This document shows, one piece after another, positions 1-6,382 of a stretch of DNA of 6,448 nt; positions within the stretch are counted from its first letter, which is position 1, and every line of letters starts with the position of its first letter. The DNA lies in contig JAPPPA010000051.1 in assembly GCA_028817755.1 (NCBI GenBank), positions 1 to 6,448 of the forward strand. The letters are read 5' to 3'. The stretch is from Gammaproteobacteria bacterium. Lineage in GTDB: Bacteria > Pseudomonadota > Gammaproteobacteria > JAPPPA01. The translations under genes were made by a program, and so were the position numbers. Below the pieces are notes generated by a model. It saw nothing but the letters and a program-made list of their open reading frames with translations. It ran no database searches and was not told the origin of the DNA.

Positions 1-1
1 C

Positions 2-1054
2 CAAGCGGGTGATTTGCGTGAGCTATTTAGTGTTGCTCGTTCTGTGGCGGGGGATTTGGAAGCTCGCCTAGCGGATTCGTTAACCGCCCTAGATGGTCGC
101 GATGCAGCCGAAAAGGCTTCAGCGATTGCCGATAAACAAGGCGTATTGGGTAGCGAAGAGTTACGTGAGCTTTGGTACTTACTACAACAAGAAGCCACCG
201 AGCTTGGAAAAGTGAAATCCATTAGTGCCGATGTTGTGGCGCCAGATGGTAAAGCACGCAAGCAGTCCGTGGTGCGCGTTGGTGCGTTTAGTGCATTTTC
301 TGAAGACGGTTTTTTACGTTACGACGGTGGCCGTTTAGAGCTATTAGGGCGCCAGCCAAGTAGTGGTGCTGTTGCCGACGCTAACGTGTTGGCTGACTCA
401 ACTTCAGGGCATAGCAGTGTTTTGGTTGACCCAACGCGGGGCTCGATTCTTGGTTTGTTGGTTGAAAGCCCAACCTTGATTGAACGCGTTCAACAAGGTG
501 GCGTGGTGGGTTATGTCATTCTTGCCTTGGGTGCCATTGGTATGCTGATTGCGGCCGTACGCTTGGTCGTGCTTTTTGTGGTTGGCGGTAAGATTAAACG
601 GCAAGCAAAGAAACCGGATCAGCCGAGTGAGAAAAACGCCCTAGGTCGTATTTTGTCGGTATTTAAGGTCGAAGATGCGAGTGATACCGAAACCCTAGAA
701 TTAAAGCTGGACGATGCGATTTTGCGTGAAGTACCAGCCTTAGAACGCGGCCAAACCACGCTGAAATTACTTGCCGCGGTTGCGCCTCTGCTAGGCCTAC
801 TGGGCACAGTAACGGGCATGATTATTACCTTCCAATCAATCACGCTGTTCGGTACAGGCGACCCTAAATTGATGGCGGGCGGTATTTCGCAAGCCTTGGT
901 AACCACGGTGTTGGGCTTAGTTGTAGCCATTCCATTACTGTTTGCGCATAGCTTCTTGGCATCGCGTAGTCGCGGCCTGATTCAAGTGCTCGAACAACAA
1001 AGCGCAGGCTTACTAGCCCGTGTGGTTGAGAAAAACCAGCAGCAAGGCGCATAG
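2..1054 (+). CDS. TtpC-like MotA/TolQ/ExbB-family protein, 5'-truncated by window edge
   Basis: Probable inner-membrane component of a TonB2-type energy-transduction complex, like Vibrio TtpC. The frame is open to the left edge (first complete codon at base 2), so the TTG at 14 is not taken as the start; the family normally has a signal peptide and about 100 more N-terminal residues. The visible part starts with a charged, helical, probably periplasmic segment, followed by a first membrane helix at about 503-583 (GYVILALGAIGMLIAAV). A basic, charged cytoplasmic loop follows. The ExbB/TolQ core then has two helices, at about 761-840 (with the family signature PLLGLLGTVTGMI) and about 890-965 (ISQALVTTVLGLVVAIPLL). 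The signature and the three-helix layout make the family call firm. The TtpC assignment rests on the long periplasmic N-terminus and on the next gene being a second, shorter ExbB. A DUF3450 gene often precedes such genes, but it would lie outside the window. Confidence 0.88.
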   Translation, partial: QAGDLRELFSVARSVAGDLEARLADSLTALDGRDAAEKASAIADKQGVLGSEELRELWYLLQQEATELGKVKSISADVVAPDGKARKQSVVRVGAFSAFSEDGFLRYDGGRLELLGRQPSSGAVADANVLADSTSGHSSVLVDPTRGSILGLLVESPTLIERVQQGGVVGYVILALGAIGMLIAAVRLVVLFVVGGKIKRQAKKPDQPSEKNALGRILSVFKVEDASDTETLELKLDDAILREVPALERGQTTLKLLAAVAPLLGLLGTVTGMIITFQSITLFGTGDPKLMAGGISQALVTTVLGLVVAIPLLFAHSFLASRSRGLIQVLEQQSAGLLARVVEKNQQQGA

Positions 1055-1070
1055 CTAGCAGAGCTGACTG

Positions 1071-1670
1071 ATGGATCCCTTAGAACTCGCAGAGCAGTAT
1101 TTAGACGCAACGGGCAATAACCCTTTGCGTTGGCTCGACGGCTTATTAGCTGGCGGCTGGGGACCGGTGAGTGCGCTGCATTCACTGATTGAAACCGGTG
1201 GCAATGTGCTCTGGGCAATCTTGGCCGTGTGTTTTCTATTGTGGTTGCTGATTTTCGAACGTTACTGGTTTTACCGCCGTGTATACCCACAACGAATGTG
1301 CGCTTGGGTAGCTGAGTGGGATGCGCGCAAAGACAAAGCTAGCTGGTTTGCGCACCGCATTCGCGAGGGAATGATTTCAGAGGCGCGGGTGTCGTTAACA
1401 ACGAATGTGGCTCTCATCAAAGTACTGGTAGCGATGTGCCCACTATTTGGCTTGCTCGGTACGGTAACCGGCATGATCTCGGTATTTGATGTGATGGCGC
1501 TTGGCGGTAGTGGTGAAGTGCGTGCGTTAGCGAGTGGTGTTTCGCGCGCTACAGTGCCAACCATGGCCGGCATGGTGGTGGCATTATCGGGTTTGTATTT
1601 TTCAACCCGTATGAGCAAGAACATTAACCGCGAAGTTGACCGCTTAGCGGACCGGCTGAGGTTTCATTAA
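1071..1670 (+). CDS. exbB: ExbB-type proton-channel subunit (TonB2-system ExbB)
   Basis: Inner-membrane MotA/TolQ/ExbB-family protein, expected to form the pentameric proton-channel scaffold that energises TonB. Its 199 residues have the ExbB layout: a periplasmic N-terminus, helix 1 at about residues 45-66 (NVLWAILAVCFLLWLLIFER), a cytoplasmic loop, helix 2 at about 113-137 containing PLFGLLGTVTGMI, and helix 3 at about 157-177 (SRATVPTMAGMVVALSGL). Threonines in helices 2 and 3 sit where the family's functional polar residues lie. It begins 16 nt after the TtpC-like gene with a weak purine-rich stretch (GCAGAG, 1058-1063) ahead of the ATG. It is somewhat longer at the N-terminus than typical ExbB2 proteins (about 175 residues, from memory). 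The oddity is the partner: an exbD gene is expected immediately downstream, but tonB starts only 4 nt after the stop. TolQ is less likely because no tolR, tolA, tolB or pal is present. Confidence 0.9.
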   Translation: MDPLELAEQYLDATGNNPLRWLDGLLAGGWGPVSALHSLIETGGNVLWAILAVCFLLWLLIFERYWFYRRVYPQRMCAWVAEWDARKDKASWFAHRIREGMISEARVSLTTNVALIKVLVAMCPLFGLLGTVTGMISVFDVMALGGSGEVRALASGVSRATVPTMAGMVVALSGLYFSTRMSKNINREVDRLADRLRFH

Positions 1671-1674
1671 GCCG

Positions 1675-2385
1675 ATGTTTGCAACGCTAAATCGCGTGGT
1701 GATGCCGCCTTTAGGTGCGGCTTTGGTTGCAGTCGGTTTGTTTTGGTTGATGTGGCAGCTGATTGCGATGCAGGCGAACCCACCGGATGTGCCTGAAGAG
1801 CTAGATTCTATTTCTCTGGATTTGGTACAGCCAGACCCAGAAACCCAACAAGAAGAAAGCAGTGACAGCGCGCCGAGTGCTGAGCAGGCGATTGAGCAAG
1901 CCCAAGACGTGCCGCAGCCGGTGCCGACTATTCCTATGTCGAATGTGTCTAACGCTAAAGTCAGCTTACCGGCCTTTAATGCTGGGCCGGCCAATCTGAA
2001 TATGGATTTGTCTTTGAGCGGTGGCTTAAGCGGCAATGCGTTTGCCGTAGCTGGCGCTGGTAGTGGTTCAGGCAGCGGCGGAAATGGTCGTGGTTTTACC
2101 GGCAAAAAGTTGGTGCCAGTCAGTACCGGTCGGCCTCAATTCCCTCAGTATGCCTATGACCGTGGTATCTCCGGCTGGGTAGAAGTGGTCTTTATCGTTG
2201 ATAAAAACGGCCAAGTGCGTAACCCAAGAATTCTAGACGCCAAGCCCAAGGGTATTTTTGAAGAGGCCGCAATTAAATCCGTTCTGTCTTGGCAATACGA
2301 TCGAAAAATCATGGCGGGCCAAGCAAGAGAGGTTCGCCAACGCTTGCCATTTGACCCAGAAGACTTCCACGGTAACTGGCGTTAA
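1675..2385 (+). CDS. tonB: TonB2-like energy transducer protein
   Basis: TonB-family protein anchored in the inner membrane that reaches across the periplasm and transmits ExbB-derived energy, classically to outer-membrane TonB-dependent receptors. The 236 residues show one N-terminal membrane helix (about 11-32), an acidic Glu/Gln/Asp/Pro linker (about 36-90), a Gly/Ser-rich block (about 125-140), and a TonB C-terminal domain (about 144-228). That domain contains RPQFPQYAYDRGISGWVEV, DKNGQVRNPRILDAKPKGIF and a W-x-Y strand, matching the TonB fold. Differences from E. coli TonB are that the membrane helix has no histidine, the linker lacks (EP)n/(KP)n repeats, and the usual YP is FP. The general shape fits TonB2-type proteins. 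It follows exbB by 4 nt; GAGG at 1658-1661, inside exbB, is a possible but distant ribosome-binding site, so coupled translation is likely. The nature of its ligand is not evident from sequence. Confidence 0.88.
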   Translation: MFATLNRVVMPPLGAALVAVGLFWLMWQLIAMQANPPDVPEELDSISLDLVQPDPETQQEESSDSAPSAEQAIEQAQDVPQPVPTIPMSNVSNAKVSLPAFNAGPANLNMDLSLSGGLSGNAFAVAGAGSGSGSGGNGRGFTGKKLVPVSTGRPQFPQYAYDRGISGWVEVVFIVDKNGQVRNPRILDAKPKGIFEEAAIKSVLSWQYDRKIMAGQAREVRQRLPFDPEDFHGNWR

Positions 2386-2387
2386 TC

Positions 2388-4985
2388 ATGCGGTTTATGG
2401 CGCTAAAAACTCTGCTGATTACCGCGTTGTTACCCTTAAGCGCTTACGCCGCGCAGTACGAGTCAACCAGCCGTATTGTGAGTGGTGATATTGAAGAGCC
2501 GCCGAGTATTCAAGAAGTCGCCAAGGATGCTGAGGCCGCACTGAAGAAAGTTAAAGGTAACCCTTACGCCACCTCGCTTTTGCTACAGCAATTGGCCGCC
2601 CACGCTATTCAGGCAGAAGACAATGAAAAGGCCATGGGCTACTACGAGCGTTTGCTCAAAGAAAAGACCTTAGCCGGCCCAGCATTACAGCCGGTTCGTT
2701 ATAACTTAGCGCAACTCTATTACGCCGCGGGTAAGTACCAAAAAGCGGTTAACACCATGAAGGCTTACTTCAAAGCGGGTGGTGGTGCGACGGCGCAAGC
2801 CTGGGTTTTATTAGGTAGCGCCTATGTGCAATTAAAACGTTTTGATTTGGCGAAGCGCCCCTTACAAAGCGCTATTGAGCAAATCGATGGTGGTAAGCAG
2901 AAGCCAGAACATGAAGACTGGTATCGCTTGTTGCTGGCGGTGTATTTCAATAACAAAGACCATAAGCCGGCAGCCGCGTTATTGGAGCGTATGACACGCG
3001 CTTATCCAGAAAAACTGGAATATTGGCAGCAGTTGGCAGGCCTGCAGCTGAAGCGTAAGCAGCGCCATAAAGCTTTGGCAACGGTCGAGATGGCCTACCG
3101 CTATGGCTTGCTAGAAGAAGAGTCAGATTTACAACAATTTGTGTCGTTGTTTGCCTCGGCTGGCGCCCCATTTTATGGTGCGAGTTTATTAGCGAATTGG
3201 ATGAAAGACGGAAGCTTGCCGTCCCATGCTGAGCAATATGTGCAGCTAGCCGCGATGTGGCAGCAGGCGCGTGAGCACCAAAAAGCTGCGGAGGCGTTGG
3301 ATCAAGCATTAGCGCAAAAGGCGCGCGGCGAATGGTGGCTGCAGTTGGGGCAGATTCGCCTAGATTCGCGCCAATGGCGCCAAGCAGAGATCGCGTTAAG
3401 TACAGCGATTAAGTTGCAGGGCTTGGGGCGTAATGTCGATGAGGCCTATCTGGCCTTAGGTTTGGCGCGTTATCAGCAACGTAATTTTGATGGCGCTAGA
3501 GAAGCCTTTAAGCAGGCTAGGGCGTATAAGAATTCCAAAGCTGTCTCTAAGCAATGGTTAACGTATTTAGACGATATTGAATCGCATGGCTTTTTTGCTT
3601 CTAGTGCTGCAGCAAAAGACGCTGGTGTGTTGAATAGTGGTGGCGCCGATGTGGCTGGTTTATACCAGCGCGGCGGTATAGAAGTTGCCGACTCACAGGC
3701 GGGTGGTGCGCGTCAAAACACGAATGAACTGACGCCCGTCGGAGCCGAATTGACGGGGTCAAAAGATGGCAGTATTCCCGCTTGGGATGGCGGTTTTGAT
3801 CCAAGTGTTTTAGCGAGTATGCGGGATCAGCATGGTGCACTTGTGAACCCGTTTGCGGATGAAGAGCCGCTCTTTGTTATTACGCAAGATAACGTTCAAG
3901 AGTACGCGCAGTGGTTGTCAGCTGGGCATCAAGCCATGTTTAAGGCGTACCCAACTTACCAAATGCCGGTGTACCCAAGTCATCGTAGTGTGCGTTATCC
4001 GCAAGCCATTTATGACGCCACTTTAGAGAATGAGAAAACCGCCAAGCTAGTTGGGTCCGATAGCTTGGCTGATGCGCGCTTAGGCTTCCCGTTTCGACGT
4101 CCAGAACATGGTGCGGAAGCGATTTGGAATCACCGAGTACGCTACCGTGGCGATAGCTTCTCAGGGAATATCGCCAGTATTGCGCAGCGACCGAGTGGTG
4201 GCTGGCTGAAGATTATTAGCGATGTGAAAGTGCGTTTTGACTACGGCAACTTAGCTAATCCTGGTCAAGCCAGCGGCAAAAACTTGTTGATCTATTACTT
4301 TGCCCGCACGCTTTTCCCTTCTCAGGCACGTGGCGCTACCGTGTTGGCTCACGACACTATTGATGTTGACCAAAGTGCTCGCAAAATTTGGGGTGCTGGT
4401 GGCGGCTATAAAAAGGTGTTGCGGATTCCTCCCATTGGTTATGACTTTCCAAACCCGGGTTCTGAAGGGCTGCAATTTGTCGATATGATCGACATGTACA
4501 ACGGTGCCTTCGACCGCTACGACTGGCGTTTGATTGGTAAGCGCGAGATGTATATTCCGTATAACGCTTACGCGATTAATGCGCGCAACCTGAGCTATGA
4601 CCAGATTCTAGGCCCTGAATTTTTAAACCCGGAATACACGCGTTATGAAAAACATCGGGTTTGGGTAGTAGATGCCGTAAAACGTAGCGGCACCAGCCAT
4701 CATTTTCGTAAGCGTCGTTTTTATATAGATGAAGATAGCTGGGGCATTGTGATGGTGGATGGTTTTAATGCCACCAATCGGCTTTGGAAATTCCAAGAGG
4801 GCCATACCATTGCGCAATTTGATATTGGTGCAGCAACGACCATGCCTGAGATCGTGTATGACCTCTCTGAAAAGCGTTACTTCGTTACCAAATTGCACCA
4901 AGAAGAGCCGCCAACCGAATACAACCTGCCCGAGCTGAAACCGGGTTGGTTCTCGCCCACAAAACTGAAACAACGTCTCAAGTAG
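2388..4985 (+). CDS. Exported TPR-DUF1329 fusion protein
   Basis: An 865-residue protein predicted to be exported. Residues 1-21 form a Sec signal peptide (LLITALLPLSAYA, cleavage near A21/A22); no lipobox cysteine is seen, so it should be soluble in the periplasm. Residues about 60-383 form a TPR-like solenoid of roughly seven or eight helix pairs, for example RYNLAQLYYAAGKYQKAV, AWVLLGSAYVQLKRFDLAK, WWLQLGQIRLDSRQWRQAE and AYLALGLARYQQRNFDGAR. Such a TPR protein commonly closes TonB2 clusters. An Ala/Gly-rich linker (about 398-446) leads to a full-looking DUF1329 domain (about 447-860) with ELTPVGAE, DGSIPAW, ITQDNVQEYA, YPTYQMPVYPSHRS, AIWNHRVRYRG, YDWRLIGKREMYIPYNAY, RVWVVDA and RRFYIDEDSW. 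DUF1329 is usually a separate exported protein, related by fold to lipoprotein-sorting factors. The frame is continuous, so this is a real fusion. It starts 2 nt after tonB with no good Shine-Dalgarno; ATG at 2397 is an alternative start. The substrate is unknown. Confidence 0.88.
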   Translation: MRFMALKTLLITALLPLSAYAAQYESTSRIVSGDIEEPPSIQEVAKDAEAALKKVKGNPYATSLLLQQLAAHAIQAEDNEKAMGYYERLLKEKTLAGPALQPVRYNLAQLYYAAGKYQKAVNTMKAYFKAGGGATAQAWVLLGSAYVQLKRFDLAKRPLQSAIEQIDGGKQKPEHEDWYRLLLAVYFNNKDHKPAAALLERMTRAYPEKLEYWQQLAGLQLKRKQRHKALATVEMAYRYGLLEEESDLQQFVSLFASAGAPFYGASLLANWMKDGSLPSHAEQYVQLAAMWQQAREHQKAAEALDQALAQKARGEWWLQLGQIRLDSRQWRQAEIALSTAIKLQGLGRNVDEAYLALGLARYQQRNFDGAREAFKQARAYKNSKAVSKQWLTYLDDIESHGFFASSAAAKDAGVLNSGGADVAGLYQRGGIEVADSQAGGARQNTNELTPVGAELTGSKDGSIPAWDGGFDPSVLASMRDQHGALVNPFADEEPLFVITQDNVQEYAQWLSAGHQAMFKAYPTYQMPVYPSHRSVRYPQAIYDATLENEKTAKLVGSDSLADARLGFPFRRPEHGAEAIWNHRVRYRGDSFSGNIASIAQRPSGGWLKIISDVKVRFDYGNLANPGQASGKNLLIYYFARTLFPSQARGATVLAHDTIDVDQSARKIWGAGGGYKKVLRIPPIGYDFPNPGSEGLQFVDMIDMYNGAFDRYDWRLIGKREMYIPYNAYAINARNLSYDQILGPEFLNPEYTRYEKHRVWVVDAVKRSGTSHHFRKRRFYIDEDSWGIVMVDGFNATNRLWKFQEGHTIAQFDIGAATTMPEIVYDLSEKRYFVTKLHQEEPPTEYNLPELKPGWFSPTKLKQRLK

Positions 4986-4989
4986 AATA

Positions 4990-5009
4990 CCTCCACATCT
5001 TGGAAGGAG
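4990..5009 (+). promoter_or_regulatory. Strong ribosome-binding site inside a small potential hairpin
   Basis: GGAAGGAG at 5002-5009 lies 6 nt before the ATG at 5016 and is the best Shine-Dalgarno in the window; it fixes the start of the SDR gene. CCTCCA (4990-4995) can pair with TGGaAGG (5001-5007), with one bulged A and a 5-nt loop, which would partly mask the site. The ribosome-binding site is clear. A regulatory role for the hairpin is inference, and it could be chance, because any purine-rich site near CCTCC can pair this way. Confidence 0.6.
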
Positions 5010-5015
5010 TAGACC

Positions 5016-5795
5016 ATGACCACAGCGTTAATTACCGGAGCCTCTAGCGGCATTGGGCTAGAAATGGCGCGTTTAATGGCGGCTGATAAGGTCGACTTGG
5101 TACTAGTAGCGCGTAGCGTAGACAAGTTGCAGACTCTGGCGGATGAGTTGAAGTCACACCACAATGTAGCTGTTGACGTCATTGCGTCTGACTTGTCCAA
5201 AGAAAACGCTGCGCAAGATGTTGTCGAAGCGCTTGCTGGCAAGCCGATTGATTACCTGATTAACAATGCTGGCTTTGGCGATTTTGGTGCTTTTGCGGAG
5301 CGTGATTGGCCCAAGCTTAATGAAATGATTCAGCTGAATATGACGGCGCTGACTCAGCTTACGTATTTGTTGTTGCCAACGATGACCGCCCGCGGTAGCG
5401 GCCGTATTTTAAATGTGGCTTCTACAGCCGCGTTTCAGCCCGGCCCGTGGATGGCGGTGTATTACGCCACCAAGGCGTATGTGCTCTCTTTTTCTGATGC
5501 CTTAAGTTATGAGCTACGGGGGAGTGGGGTGACGGTGACAACGCTATGCCCTGGTGCGACCACATCAGGCTTTCAGGCGCAGGCGGAAATGGAAAACTCC
5601 AAGCTTATACGCGGTAAGAAACTGCCAGGCTCAGCAGAAGTGGCCGCGTTTGGATATAAGAAAATGTTGGGTGGTCGGGGCGTTGTGATTCATGGCCTAT
5701 TTAACTGGTTGTTAGCCCAGTCTGTTCGTATTACGCCGCGTGCAATTATTTTGCGTTTTGTTGATCTTGTTTCCGGCCCGGCGAAGAAAAATTAA
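5016..5795 (+). CDS. Classical short-chain dehydrogenase/reductase (SDR)
   Basis: NAD(P)-dependent oxidoreductase of the classical SDR family, of the DltE/COG0300-like type, probably cytoplasmic and acting on a carbonyl or hydroxyl group of an unknown substrate. At 259 residues it has the usual family length. Visible motifs are the Rossmann glycine motif TGASSGIG (7-14), Asp59 in SDL (adenine-ring contact), NNAG (83-86), and the tetrad Asn108, Ser136, Tyr149 and Lys153 (Y-Y-A-T-K), followed by PG at 179-180. The 13-residue Ser-Tyr spacing is standard, so the enzyme should be active. Arg33 after beta-2 (LVAR) suggests NADPH over NADH, as inference. A hydrophobic, basic C-terminus (about 224-250) could touch a membrane or a lipid substrate. 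The gene follows the TPR-DUF1329 gene by 30 nt with a strong ribosome-binding site and overlaps DUF502 by 1 nt. The exact reaction cannot be given. Confidence 0.9.
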   Translation: MTTALITGASSGIGLEMARLMAADKVDLVLVARSVDKLQTLADELKSHHNVAVDVIASDLSKENAAQDVVEALAGKPIDYLINNAGFGDFGAFAERDWPKLNEMIQLNMTALTQLTYLLLPTMTARGSGRILNVASTAAFQPGPWMAVYYATKAYVLSFSDALSYELRGSGVTVTTLCPGATTSGFQAQAEMENSKLIRGKKLPGSAEVAAFGYKKMLGGRGVVIHGLFNWLLAQSVRITPRAIILRFVDLVSGPAKKN

Positions 5796-6379
5796 TGCTT
5801 AGTAAACTCGGGGTCGTTTTCTTTAGGGGCTTAGCCACGGTATTGCCGATTGGCGTGACGCTATATCTGTGCTGGTGGTTGGGTAGTGGCAGCGAGTCGG
5901 TATTAGGTGGTTGGCTTAAAGCGATTTTACCTGCTGACAGTTATGTACCGGGTATGGGCTTAGCCGTAGGCTTTGTCGTTGTACTATTAATTGGTGTCGC
6001 GGTTAAAGCTTGGGTTGTTCGTAAGCTCTTAAGCAGCTTCGAACAGCTGATGTTGCGTTTGCCTATGGTGAAAACACTGTATGGCGCAGTGAGCGATTTT
6101 CTAGGCTACTTTTCCAACTCCAGCAAAGCCGAGTTTAATAAGGTGGTTTTAGTAGAAGCGCAGCAACTAGGAGGCAAAGTCTTAGGTTTTGTGACCACTG
6201 AATCGTTAGTGCGGCTGAAGGCGGGTGAGGTGCTGGAAGGGCATGTGGCGGTATATATGCCCATGAGCTATCAAATTGGCGGTTACACCGTATTTATTGA
6301 GCCAGAACGGCTTACGCCGCTGGATATGTCTTTTGAAGAAGCGATGCGATTCGCGATGACGGCGGGCATCAGTAAATAG
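5795..6379 (+). CDS. DUF502 family inner-membrane protein
   Basis: A 194-residue protein of the DUF502 family (related to plant LIKE-COV proteins), of unknown biochemical role. Two membrane helices are evident, at about residues 7-29 (VVFFRGLATVLPIGVTLYLC) and about 51-72 (VPGMGLAVGFVVVLLIGVAV). A conserved soluble part follows: RLPMVKTLYGAV (88-99), KVVLVEAQQLGGKVLGFVT (116-134), VYMPMSYQIGGYTVFIEPE (153-171) and PLDMSFEEAMRFAMTAGI (175-192). These match the family's usual blocks and C-terminal end, so the gene is complete. In many members the loop before GG carries a PTTPNP-like motif; here it reads PMSYQIGG. The ATG overlaps the SDR stop by one base (TAATG), which implies coupled translation; GAAGA at 5783-5787 is a modest ribosome-binding site. 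It probably closes the + strand operon. A functional link to the SDR is suggested only by this arrangement. Confidence 0.9.
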   Translation: MLSKLGVVFFRGLATVLPIGVTLYLCWWLGSGSESVLGGWLKAILPADSYVPGMGLAVGFVVVLLIGVAVKAWVVRKLLSSFEQLMLRLPMVKTLYGAVSDFLGYFSNSSKAEFNKVVLVEAQQLGGKVLGFVTTESLVRLKAGEVLEGHVAVYMPMSYQIGGYTVFIEPERLTPLDMSFEEAMRFAMTAGISK

Positions 6380-6382
6380 CGA

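Noticed and set aside
14..16. TTG as the start codon of the first gene
   Set aside because: The frame is open to the window edge and the family needs an N-terminal export or membrane segment that is not in view, so the gene is cut rather than starting here.
1644..2105. 153-codon open frame on the minus strand opposite tonB, with a Pro-rich start
   Set aside because: The proline run is the reverse complement of the Gly/Ser-rich TonB linker codons; the + frame has clear TonB homology, so this is a shadow.
2258..2488. 76-codon + frame spanning the tonB/TPR junction
   Set aside because: It overlaps two well-supported genes in another frame and has no recognisable domain or ribosome-binding site.
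4983..4988. TAGAAT resembling a -10 box just before the SDR gene
   Set aside because: The hexamer 17 nt upstream (CAAAAC) is a poor -35 match, and the sequence overlaps the stop codon of the preceding gene; not enough for a promoter call.
4877..5242. 121-codon minus frame across the fusion-gene/SDR junction
   Set aside because: It is antisense to the DUF1329 end and the SDR glycine motif, and has no family resemblance.
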